Source of the DNA: Oscillospiraceae bacterium
Lineage (GTDB): Bacteria; Bacillota; Clostridia; Oscillospirales; Oscillospiraceae
Assembly: GCA_017620315.1 (NCBI GenBank)
Contig: JAFZQQ010000389.1
Location: 1 to 6,250 of the forward strand
Length of the DNA stretch: 6,250 nucleotides
Direction of reading: 5' to 3'
The notes below the pieces were generated by a model. It did not search any database. It was not told the DNA's origin and worked only from the letters and a program-made list of their open reading frames with translations. Within the stretch, counting starts at the first letter, position 1. Each line of letters begins with the position of its first letter. Positions 1-6,071 of the stretch are shown piece by piece. Position numbers and translations under genes: made by a program.

Positions 1-578
1 GCGGGTTAAGCGGCGCCCTGTCCTCCTCTCAGCGCATCGACCTCCCCGGGGCGCTCCAGGATAAGATGGAGACCGCCTTCGGAGCCGACTTCTCCGCTCT
101 CAAGCTCTACCGCAGCCCCGAGGTGAGCGAGGCGGGCGATCTTGCGGTTGCGCAGGGCGGACGCATCGCGTTTGCGCCGGACGCGCCGTCTCTCACAAGC
201 CGCGCCGGTCAGGAGCTGCTCGGCCATGAGCTCTCGCACGTCGTCGCTCAGGCAAAGGGCGAGGCGTATGGCTCGGGGCTGCTGGAAAACGCCTCGCGTG
301 AGGCAAAGGCCGACCGCGAGGGTTCGATGGCGGCGTCAGGCATGCAGATATCGGCGGAGGCCGAGACCGTCAGCATAGGCGGAGCCGAAACCGGCGCCGC
401 GCCGATGCAGGCAAAGCGCAGAAAGGGCAAAAAAGCCCGGCGCCGCAGCGCGCCTGTGCGCTCCCGCCGGGTCAAGGCGCCCAAGGTCACGCAATCCGCC
501 CCCTCGTCGACGGCGTCGGAGGGCGAATCCCATTCCCCGGCGATCATAGACGCCATCAGCGGCGCCGCCGAGGGCTGA
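1..578 (+). CDS. DUF4157 putative metalloprotease-type effector, 5'-partial, ends at in-frame TGA
   Basis: The frame (first full codon at 3) is open from the left edge, so the N-terminus lies outside the window. The ATG at 66 is inside the domain and is not the start: the conserved R-I-D-L-P-x-A-L-x-D-K-M-E segment begins upstream of it. By alignment with the two paralogs to the right, about 30 residues are missing. HELSH is encoded at 225-239 and is followed by EAKAD, with its Glu 25 residues after the first His; this gluzincin-like HExxH...E arrangement is typical of DUF4157 (PF13699). After the domain come a PMQA motif, a very basic stretch rich in Lys/Arg (about 411-482), and a Ser/Ala linker. 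The frame then meets TGA at 576-578, but stays open beyond it to 1013. No signal peptide can be judged. Family membership is certain from sequence; an eCIS effector role is inference. Confidence 0.85.
   Translation, partial: GLSGALSSSQRIDLPGALQDKMETAFGADFSALKLYRSPEVSEAGDLAVAQGGRIAFAPDAPSLTSRAGQELLGHELSHVVAQAKGEAYGSGLLENASREAKADREGSMAASGMQISAEAETVSIGGAETGAAPMQAKRRKGKKARRRSAPVRSRRVKAPKVTQSAPSSTASEGESHSPAIIDAISGAAEG
576..578 (+). other. In-frame TGA interrupting the DUF4157 gene
   Basis: The DUF4157 frame and the Gly-rich frame ending at 1013 are the same frame, separated only by this TGA. The 45 codons between 579 and 713 encode an Ala/Glu-rich segment with mostly G or C in third positions, as in the flanking coding sequence. 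A single substitution from a sense codon such as GGA or CGA would explain it. TGA is used as a normal terminator elsewhere in the window (1011-1013, 5023-5025, 5348-5350), which argues against a reassigned code. A sequencing error, a real nonsense mutation, or a true end of a short protein remain possible. Confidence 0.75.
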
Positions 579-713
579 GCCGCGGAGACGGCGACGGAGA
601 CCGCAAAGGCGGTCGAAGAGGCCGCGCCGGAGGCTGCCGCGCAGTCCGAAGAGGCCGCGCAGGCTGAAGAGGTCGCCGCGCAAAAGCCCTCAAAGGGAGC
701 AAGGATCGGCAAG

Positions 714-1013
714 ATGATCGGCATGGGCGCCGGGTTCCTCGGTTCTCTCGCGGGGACGGCGAGCGGAGTGCTCGGCAATCTGGGCTTTGGCGTCGCAAGC
801 ACAATAGTCGGCGGCGTCGGCAAGGGGCTCGGAGCGCTGGGCGACTTCATAGGCTCGCTCACCGGCGGCGGAAACAAGGGCGGCGAGGCGGCCGGAGGCG
901 GCGGAGAAGGCCCGGTCGCAGAGGATCAGGCGGCGCTCGCGGGCGCGCTCGGCGACGGTGACTTACCGCCCGAGGCGGTCGCCGCGCTGGCCGAGAAGAA
1001 GAAAAAGAGCTGA
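714..1013 (+). CDS. Gly-rich C-terminal part of the interrupted DUF4157 protein, or separate small protein
   Basis: This 99-residue frame is in phase with the DUF4157 gene and is probably its original C-terminus. An AAGGA at 701-705, eight bases before the ATG, could let it be translated alone. Residues 1 to about 60 are a glycine/alanine/valine-rich, hydrophobic run with small-residue spacing (for example GSLAGTASG and GGVGKGLGALG). A Gly/Glu-rich spacer follows, then an acidic stretch and a terminal Lys cluster (EKKKKS). The style resembles the Gly-rich middle of the two minus-strand paralogs, which have similar ASGFLxSLxGLI-type segments. The gene for the chaperone-like protein starts three bases after the stop. 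No enzymatic domain is recognised. A membrane-interacting or packing segment is possible but speculative. Confidence 0.5.
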   Translation: MIGMGAGFLGSLAGTASGVLGNLGFGVASTIVGGVGKGLGALGDFIGSLTGGGNKGGEAAGGGGEGPVAEDQAALAGALGDGDLPPEAVAALAEKKKKS

Positions 1014-1016
1014 TCC

Positions 1017-1487
1017 ATGGACGCACAGGAGGATATCTTCATCGCAGAGCTGCGATCCCTGCTCATGGGCGACGGGGTCGAGACCTCGCTCGCGCCCAAT
1101 CTCGGCGGCGAGCACAGGGGGCTTATACTCCGCGCGCTGCTACCGCTCTCCGGCAGAGGCGAGCGCGTGCTGACAGACATTGCTCTCAGCGGTCTCACAC
1201 CGGAATTCGATCTGGTGCACATACATACGATCGTCATCCTCAAAGTCGGCGACGGCGCGAACGCGCTGCGAGAGGCCGCGGCGCTCTGGAACGAGAGCTG
1301 TCCGCTCGGCGCCTTCAACGTCAACTCCGCCGGCAATTTCGCGCACCGTCTCACGCTGCCCGTTGCGGCGCAAAGCGACGGCGGCGCTCTGGCCCGGCAG
1401 GTCTACGGGATATTGAAGATGCTTTCGGGGCTGCTCGCGCAGTTCTACCCCGAGGCCGCAAGACTGTCGTGGCCGGAGAATGGGTAA
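1017..1487 (+). CDS. YbjN / type III secretion chaperone-like protein
   Basis: This 156-residue soluble protein has no signal peptide or membrane segment. Its C-terminal half reads like the YbjN family, whose fold is related to type III secretion chaperones of the CesT/SycE kind: a helix, then WNESCPLGAFNVN (residues 91-103), a strand-turn-strand with RLTLPV (111-116), and a final amphipathic helix with ARQVYGILKMLSGLLAQFYPEA (split around 126-147). The N-terminal half, with alternating strands (LILRALLPL, VHIHTIVILKVG), could be a second copy of the same fold or a dimerisation half. The start follows the upstream stop by only three bases and has no strong ribosome binding site, which suggests translational coupling to the effector gene. 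A cytoplasmic chaperone or loading factor for the DUF4157 protein is the natural hypothesis, resting on fold resemblance and operon position only. Confidence 0.8.
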   Translation: MDAQEDIFIAELRSLLMGDGVETSLAPNLGGEHRGLILRALLPLSGRGERVLTDIALSGLTPEFDLVHIHTIVILKVGDGANALREAAALWNESCPLGAFNVNSAGNFAHRLTLPVAAQSDGGALARQVYGILKMLSGLLAQFYPEAARLSWPENG

Positions 1488-1498
1488 AATACATAGTG

Positions 1499-1531
1499 AA
1501 AACGCGGACGCATTGCTGCGCCCGCGTTTTT
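1499..1531. terminator. Rho-independent terminator between convergent operons
   Basis: An inverted repeat, AAAACGCGG-A-CGCA then loop TTGC then TGCG-C-CCGCGTTTT, forms a 14-step stem with one A/C mismatch, followed by one more T. It lies 11 bases after the stop of the chaperone-like gene (+) and 5 bases after the stop of the 536-residue effector gene (-). The A-run on the left gives a short T-run on the minus strand, so it can act in both directions, more strongly for the plus operon. Confidence 0.85.
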
Positions 1532-1536
1532 CCTTA

Positions 1537-3147
1537 TTACATCAGTCTGCCGAGGATGCCCTTTTTCTTCGCATCCCTGCTTGAGGCATGCACGCCCATC
1601 TCGCTGACGGCCTCCTGCGCATAGGCGCCTCCGGCGCGGGACGATACTTTGGCAAGAGTCCCGGCGCGTTTGCTGCTCAGCGCTTCGTAAATATCCTTTT
1701 TCTTGAGATACTTTTTGCTTCTCAGCTTCCGAACGACAGCCGGGTCCAAACGCTGGTCGTCCAGGAACTGCGACAGCACGGATGTCTTTGCCGCCCTCTT
1801 CTCGTCATCCGTAAGCTTTTCTTTTCCCTTGTCGGTCTGGGCGTTCCCTATCGCGAGATTGATGTCGCTGTCCAGATCCCCAAACTCCTCCGAAAGGGTA
1901 TCCTTCCTGACTTTACGCTTCATTCGCGCGGTGTTCCAGCTGTTGAACACGTCGAGCCCGTTGCCCGCCGCCGAGAGCAGCTTGCCGCCGATCACTCCCC
2001 ACGCGCTCGAGTCAAAGCCGGTCCATGCGGCGCCTCCGCTCTTGAGCGCGCCGGAAAGTGCCTTGGTAAAGCCAGACCATTTATCCACTCTCGCGTTGCG
2101 CTCCGCCTGCTTTATCGCGTCGGTGATATCCGTCTCCTCGCCTACGTCGTTTGAATAGTTTCTGCCGTAAGCTTTCTTGCGTTTTGCCATTTTGCTCTCG
2201 GTGTCCCACGAGCTGAAGCCCGTGATAAGCCCGCCCAGCGACCTCAAAAAGCCGCTTGCCGTCCCGGCGATCGCGGTTCCGGTATTGATGCCCTTGTCCT
2301 CGCCGCCGCGCTCAAAGTTGTTCACCGCGCCGGCCAAATTGCTGCCGGTATCGACCAGAGAGGCCGTGGCGTCGAACAGGCTCGCGGTCCCGTTCGCGCT
2401 GTCGCCCCCGGAGTATCTCTGCACCATGTCGTAGCCGCTCGTCCCGGTGCCGTACAGGCCCGCGACTGTGCCGTAAACATTCTTCCACCCGTTCACGGTC
2501 GCCTTGGTGCTTTTTCCCATGCCGGTAATGGATTTGGATTTTGTCTCGCCTTTGTCATTCTTATAGGTATATTCTGTGTCAAACAGATCCTCGAGCTCCG
2601 AGCCCGTGTTGATCAGGCCAAAGGTCTTGTCCGCCTTGGATCGCCAGTCCGCCTGCATCGGCGCGCCCTCCGACGCAATCGGCGCGGCGGCGCTCCCGAC
2701 CGCGGCGTAAACGGTCTCTCCCGCCGCAGCCATCGCGCCTTCGCGATCCGCCTTCGCCTCAAGCGAGCTGTCGATCAGCATTCCTCTGCCGCGGCTCTCG
2801 CCGCGCGCCTGGCTCGCTATGTGGCTCAGCTCGTGGCCGAGCAGCGTCTGCCCGCTGAGACCGGAAAAGTCATGCTTTCCCGGAGCGAACGCGATGCGGC
2901 TGCCCTGAGCGACGGCGTTTGCGCCTATGCTGTCAACGCCCTTGCTCTCATAGAGCTCCACGGCGGAGAGATCCATCCCGAAGGCGTCTTCCATTTTTTC
3001 GCGTATTGCGGAGGGCAGATCGACCCTTCTTGCGGGCGCGTGCGCAGAGCCGACCGCGCCCGCCGCTGCGGTCTTCATTCCGCCCGGCTGCGTCACACGC
3101 TCAGTCCTCGCGGCATCCTGCCGGCGGCGCGTATCATAAGTCTGCAC
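1537..3147 (-). CDS. DUF4157 putative metalloprotease-type effector (paralog B, 536 aa)
   Basis: The protein has an N-terminal DUF4157 domain (about residues 40-140) with RVDLPSAIREKMEDAFGMD, then HELSH at 105-109 and EAKAD at 130-134; His105, His109 and Glu130 are the likely zinc ligands, Glu106 the catalytic base. A linker with PMQA follows. From about 205 to 415 it is Gly/Ser/Ala-rich with an F-x-x-W-x-T motif at 311-316 and again at 401-406, each followed by a basic run. The C-terminus is helical and charged, ending in an MGVHAS motif and a G-x-L-x-x-LM tail. GTG at 3147 was preferred over the GTG at 3156, because the latter sits against its GGGAGGGG, and because the choice puts HELSH at exactly the same residues as in the upstream paralog. 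No signal peptide is seen. It lies 34 bases after paralog C, probably the second gene of that operon. The C-terminal function is unrecognised. Confidence 0.9.
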   Translation of the reverse strand: MQTYDTRRRQDAARTERVTQPGGMKTAAAGAVGSAHAPARRVDLPSAIREKMEDAFGMDLSAVELYESKGVDSIGANAVAQGSRIAFAPGKHDFSGLSGQTLLGHELSHIASQARGESRGRGMLIDSSLEAKADREGAMAAAGETVYAAVGSAAAPIASEGAPMQADWRSKADKTFGLINTGSELEDLFDTEYTYKNDKGETKSKSITGMGKSTKATVNGWKNVYGTVAGLYGTGTSGYDMVQRYSGGDSANGTASLFDATASLVDTGSNLAGAVNNFERGGEDKGINTGTAIAGTASGFLRSLGGLITGFSSWDTESKMAKRKKAYGRNYSNDVGEETDITDAIKQAERNARVDKWSGFTKALSGALKSGGAAWTGFDSSAWGVIGGKLLSAAGNGLDVFNSWNTARMKRKVRKDTLSEEFGDLDSDINLAIGNAQTDKGKEKLTDDEKRAAKTSVLSQFLDDQRLDPAVVRKLRSKKYLKKKDIYEALSSKRAGTLAKVSSRAGGAYAQEAVSEMGVHASSRDAKKKGILGRLM

Positions 3148-3181
3148 TTCGCTCACCCCTCCCGCGGCGTTTTCCGCGCGC

Positions 3182-4891
3182 TTATGCCATCAGCTTCTTG
3201 AGAACGCCGTTTTTCGTTGCATCGCTGCCATATTCCGATGTGTGGATGCCCATATCGCCGATCGCTTCGCGCACCCTGTCCTTATATGTGTTGCCTCCGG
3301 CGTTCGCGGCTTGAGTAATCAGATTCGCGCGCTTGTTTGACAGCGCCGCGTAGACGTCCTTCCGTTTGAGGTTCTGCTTCTGCAGGAGCAGATTTCGCGT
3401 ATTTTCGTCAAATATGTTGTTTGTGTCGTTATTCAGCATCGCCCGGATCGCCCTGTCCTTCGCCTCGGCTCTGCGCTGCTTCATCGACTTGTCCCCGTCT
3501 TCGTGCGTCAGCGCGTCGTTTACGCTGGTATTAATATTGTTTTCAAAATTGCCGAAGGCTTCGTTCAGCGTATCCTTGCGGGCGTTGCGCTTCATGCGGT
3601 CGGTGTTCCAGGTATTGAACAGGTTCACCGCGTCTCCCGCGATAGAAAGCCCTTTTCCGCCCAAAAAACCTCCGATCCCCGGAAGGAATGTGTTCAGCGC
3701 CGTGCCCGCGCTCTTTAAGCCAAAGCCGAGCGATTTTGTGAACCCCGAAAACTTGTTCGCTCTCGCGTTCCGCGCGGCCTGCCTGAAAGCCCTTTTCATT
3801 TCGGGGTCATCCGCTTCGTTAACAGCATACCTTAGATTATCGCTGTCTCCGCCCTTTTTCTCCAGGCTGCTCTGCGAGCTCCACCCGCTGAATCCGGATA
3901 TCAGTCCGCTGATCGATTTCAGCCCGCTCGACGCGATGCCCGTAATGGCGGTTCCCTTTTTGATCTTCTTGTTGTTGAGATTGCGGAACTGGTCGATAGA
4001 CGTCGCGACGCCGGCGCCCGTATCTCCCAGCGAAGCAAGCGCGTCGATGGCATTGGCGGTGCCGCTCGCGTAATCACCCATGTGGTAGTTCTTGACGGAG
4101 CCTATGCTGTTCTGCGCTACTCCGATCAGGCCAAGCCCGGCGCTTACGGCGCCCTTTGCGCCGTTTTTATAGCGATTGGCCTTGCTGTCGATCTTCACGA
4201 GCGAGCCGTGCTGGTTTCCCTGCCTGTCCACATACCCGGAGGTCAGCAGGCTGTCCACATCGCTGCCAAGGCCGTAGGTCCCGGCAGTGTACTTGAACCA
4301 GTTCCTCTTAAAGTTATTCTTCCCGCGTATCGCCTGAAGGTATGTTGCCGCCTTCGCTCTCTTCAAAAGGCCGGGAGAATCGTCGTCCCTGTCCGCCTGT
4401 GCCGGCGCGCTCTGCGCCGGTGCAAGCGCGGGCGCGGCGCCCTCCGCGGCATGTACGGTCTCCCCGGCCGCAGCCATAGCGCCCTCACGGTCGGCCCTGG
4501 CCTCCAGCGCGTCGTTCATTACCAGTCCGCTGCCGCGGCTCTCGCCTCGCGCCTGGCTTGCAATGTGGCTCAGCTCGTGGCCGAGCAGCTCCTGGCCGGC
4601 GCGGCTGTAAAAGTCCAGCTTTCCCGGCGCAAAGGAGATCCTGTCGCCCTGCGCCATGGCGTTCGCTCCGGCGTCGGCGACAGACTGGTTTTCATACAGC
4701 CTCACGCCGGAAAAGTCCATTCCGAAGGCGTTTTCCATCTTATCACGCATCGCGGACGGAAGGTCGACCCTGCGGGCGGAGGCGTTCACAGAGGGTATCG
4801 CCCGCGCAAGCGCGTCGGACGCCCGCTCGGTCTCGGATATTTTCTCCGCCGCGGCAAAGTCCTGCCTGCGTCTCGCCTCGTAGATCTGCAC
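3182..4891 (-). CDS. DUF4157 putative metalloprotease-type effector (paralog C, 569 aa)
   Basis: It is colinear with paralog B over its whole length. It shares the N-terminal Y-E-x-RRRQD leader, DUF4157 with HELSH at 105-109 and EARAD at 130-134, and an acidic/Ala-Pro linker ending in AQA. It also shares a Gly/Ala/Ser-rich middle with FSGWSS (334-339) and FNTWNT (425-430), the long FNTWNT-x-RMKR-x-ARKDTL block, and the MGIHTS and L-K-K-LM end. GTG at 4891 is chosen over TTG at 4912, since GGAGG lies between them, ten bases before the GTG, exactly as in paralog B. It lacks a signal peptide and classical membrane anchors, as expected for cargo loaded in the cytoplasm. It is likely transcribed from the promoter at 4934-4962 together with paralog B. 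The domain is known from eCIS-associated proteins; activity and target are unknown. Confidence 0.9.
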   Translation of the reverse strand: MQIYEARRRQDFAAAEKISETERASDALARAIPSVNASARRVDLPSAMRDKMENAFGMDFSGVRLYENQSVADAGANAMAQGDRISFAPGKLDFYSRAGQELLGHELSHIASQARGESRGSGLVMNDALEARADREGAMAAAGETVHAAEGAAPALAPAQSAPAQADRDDDSPGLLKRAKAATYLQAIRGKNNFKRNWFKYTAGTYGLGSDVDSLLTSGYVDRQGNQHGSLVKIDSKANRYKNGAKGAVSAGLGLIGVAQNSIGSVKNYHMGDYASGTANAIDALASLGDTGAGVATSIDQFRNLNNKKIKKGTAITGIASSGLKSISGLISGFSGWSSQSSLEKKGGDSDNLRYAVNEADDPEMKRAFRQAARNARANKFSGFTKSLGFGLKSAGTALNTFLPGIGGFLGGKGLSIAGDAVNLFNTWNTDRMKRNARKDTLNEAFGNFENNINTSVNDALTHEDGDKSMKQRRAEAKDRAIRAMLNNDTNNIFDENTRNLLLQKQNLKRKDVYAALSNKRANLITQAANAGGNTYKDRVREAIGDMGIHTSEYGSDATKNGVLKKLMA

Positions 4892-4933
4892 GCCGACACC
4901 CCCTCCGTTCAATGCTTACAGCTTGTCATGATC

Positions 4934-4962
4934 AGTTTATCTTCCAAACCGGAAAAAGTCAA
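4934..4962 (-). promoter_or_regulatory. Candidate sigma-A-type promoter for the two-effector operon
   Basis: On the minus strand, TTGACT (4962-4957) is followed after 17 bases by TAAACT (4939-4934). Five of six -35 positions and four of six -10 positions match the consensus. Transcription would begin near 4927, leaving a leader of about 36 bases with GGAGG before the GTG at 4891. The -35 box begins one base after the T-run of the terminator that ends the preceding operon, a compact arrangement. Confidence 0.5.
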
Positions 4963-4963
4963 G

Positions 4964-4996
4964 AAAAAGCCTTGGCCGCAAGCAATCTTTGCGGCC
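4964..4996 (-). terminator. Rho-independent terminator of the glycosyltransferase operon
   Basis: On the minus strand a perfect 8-base stem GGCCGCAA / TTGCGGCC (4996-4989 and 4981-4974) encloses a 7-base loop and is followed, after five bases, by TTTTT (4968-4964). It stands 26 bases downstream of the stop of the 98-residue gene. The gap between stem and T-run is slightly longer than ideal, so efficiency may be moderate. Confidence 0.65.
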
Positions 4997-5022
4997 GCCG
5001 CGGGAATGGTTTTCCGCGCGGA

Positions 5023-5319
5023 TCATTTCAATTTGCGCGCGTCTGTTTCTCCCTCACGCTCTTTATACGCCTCATATCGGCTCTGGAGCCAGTTTTTCAA
5101 TTCCTCCACTCCCGGCTCATCCCAGTTGAAGAGGTTCTTTTCGACGTCCTCCGCCTTTTCATAGCAAAGCTTCGAGTATACGGCGGCGTGGATGGTTCTG
5201 CTCTCCTCGTCCATCTCCAGTCTGTAGTTGAACGACGTGAACGCCGGACCGATCGAGCCGGTGTAGACATGCGAGCGGTTCAGCCAATGCGGCGTAATTC
5301 TTTCAAAGCAGGGTTCCAT
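5023..5319 (-). CDS. Conserved-looking small protein of unknown function (98 aa)
   Basis: The ATG at 5319 has an excellent GGAGG at 5330-5326, six bases upstream; the longer reading frame to 5367 overlaps the glycosyltransferase end and is unlikely. The product is a soluble, acidic-to-neutral protein with no signal peptide or membrane segment. Its N-terminal half (MEPCFERITPHWLNRSHV) contains Cys, His and Trp, then apparent strands (FNYRLEMD, TIHAAVYSKL). The C-terminal half is helical, with WDEPGVEELKNWLQSRYEAYK and a charged tail. I do not recognise the family. It lies 28 bases after the glycosyltransferase stop in the same direction and ahead of the shared terminator, so it is probably co-transcribed with it. 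A functional link is not shown. Confidence 0.85.
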   Translation of the reverse strand: MEPCFERITPHWLNRSHVYTGSIGPAFTSFNYRLEMDEESRTIHAAVYSKLCYEKAEDVEKNLFNWDEPGVEELKNWLQSRYEAYKEREGETDARKLK

Positions 5320-5347
5320 TTCTATCCTCCACGTATTATATAAATGC

Positions 5348-6058
5348 TCAGCTCCGCGCGCCGGCAAGGATATAGCCCAGATGACGAAAGCCGTCGCGGA
5401 CGGTGCGCAGCTTGGACGTGCGCCGCAGCTCGCAGCGGCGCAGCCTTACAGGGGCCTGGCCTATGCGCAGCCCCAGGCGCGCCGCTTCGGCGATGAACTC
5501 GGTGGCAAACTCCATGCCCTCGGCCTCAAGCCGCATTTTTGTCGCCGCCGAGCGCGTCAGTCCCCGCAAGCCGCAGTGGAAATCGCGCACGTCGGTCCGA
5601 AAGCGCAGCCGCGCAAGCGCCGAGAGCGCCTTAACGCCGTATCTGTGCGAATACGGCATAGCGCCCGGCTCGATTCCTCCTGAAAAGCGGTCGCCGATCA
5701 TAACGTCGGCGCTTCCGTCCGCCAGCGGCGCGTACAGCAGTCCGAGCTGCATGAAATCATAGGTCGTGTCGCAGTCGCCCATAAGTATCACGTCGGCGCG
5801 CGCCGCCGCTATGCCCGCGCGCAGCGCGCAGCCATAGCCCGGTCTCTCCTCGCGGACGACCCTCGCGCCATTGGCCAGCGCGACGTCCGCCGAGCCGTCG
5901 TCCGAGCCGTTGTCGACCAGCAGAAGCTCGCCCCGCAGCCCGTTTTCGGCAAGGAACCGCTTCGCCTCGTCCAGACACGCGCCGACAGCCGCCGCCTCGT
6001 TTTTGCAGGGCAGGACAAGAGTAAGGTTGAACCCGGCGGTATCATTCAGCTTATCCGT
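5348..6058 (-). CDS. Family 2 glycosyltransferase, polyprenyl-phosphate hexose synthase-like, with non-standard ACG start
   Basis: This 236-residue cytoplasmic GT-A enzyme of the DPM1/dolichyl-phosphate sugar synthase-like group would transfer a sugar from a nucleotide donor, probably to a polyprenyl phosphate lipid. The donor-site motif is LVLPCKNEA (14-22), then VDNGSDDGS (48-56), RPGYGCALRAG (72-82), and the metal-binding D-C-D at 95-97 in MGDCDTTYDF. The acceptor-side part includes DFHCGLRG (159-166), EGMEFATEF (180-188), and the typical C-terminal SKLRTVRDGFRHL (215-227). It lacks the membrane helices some relatives carry. No ATG, GTG or TTG exists between the upstream stop (6080-6082) and the first motif. 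ACG at 6058-6056 has GGAGG at 6071-6067, eight bases before it, and one base change would make it ATG. CTG at 6049-6047 is an alternative start. It is the first gene of a two-gene operon. Confidence 0.85.
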   Translation of the reverse strand, partial: TDKLNDTAGFNLTLVLPCKNEAAAVGACLDEAKRFLAENGLRGELLLVDNGSDDGSADVALANGARVVREERPGYGCALRAGIAAARADVILMGDCDTTYDFMQLGLLYAPLADGSADVMIGDRFSGGIEPGAMPYSHRYGVKALSALARLRFRTDVRDFHCGLRGLTRSAATKMRLEAEGMEFATEFIAEAARLGLRIGQAPVRLRRCELRRTSKLRTVRDGFRHLGYILAGARS

Positions 6059-6066
6059 TCCTATCC

Positions 6067-6071
6067 CCTCC
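6067..6071 (-). promoter_or_regulatory. Ribosome binding site deciding the glycosyltransferase start
   Basis: GGAGG within GGGAGGGG on the minus strand, eight bases before ACG (6058-6056). This is the only strong ribosome binding site between the promoter and the first conserved motif. Spacing fits the ACG much better than the CTG at 6049-6047 (17 bases). Confidence 0.7.

Noticed and set aside
576..578. UGA recoded as tryptophan, glycine or selenocysteine.
   Set aside because: At least three other genes in the window end with TGA, the two long paralogs contain no in-frame TGA, and no conserved residue or obvious downstream hairpin supports selenocysteine here.
248..877. A 209-codon minus-strand open frame under the first effector.
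   Set aside because: It is Ala/Pro/Ser-rich low-complexity sequence, typical of an antisense frame over Gly/Ala-rich coding sequence, and it overlaps the HELSH region.
1588..2154. A 188-codon open frame on the plus strand, antisense to paralog B.
   Set aside because: It is a shadow of the minus-strand gene, which has domain support, paralog conservation and a good start; the antisense product resembles nothing.
4082..5164. A 360-codon open frame on the plus strand, antisense to paralog C and beyond.
   Set aside because: It runs opposite to a strongly supported gene, crosses a terminator and a promoter, and shows no recognisable domain. Long antisense open frames are expected in GC-rich coding sequence.
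5335..5340. A perfect TATAAT on the minus strand just before the 98-residue gene.
   Set aside because: No acceptable -35 box lies 16-18 bases upstream, and the implied transcript start would fall inside the GGAGG, so the ribosome binding site would be truncated.
5809..6045. An ATG-started minus-strand frame at 6045 as the glycosyltransferase start.
   Set aside because: It is in a different frame from all the conserved GT2 motifs. Its product is a shadow, and no frameshift signal was seen.
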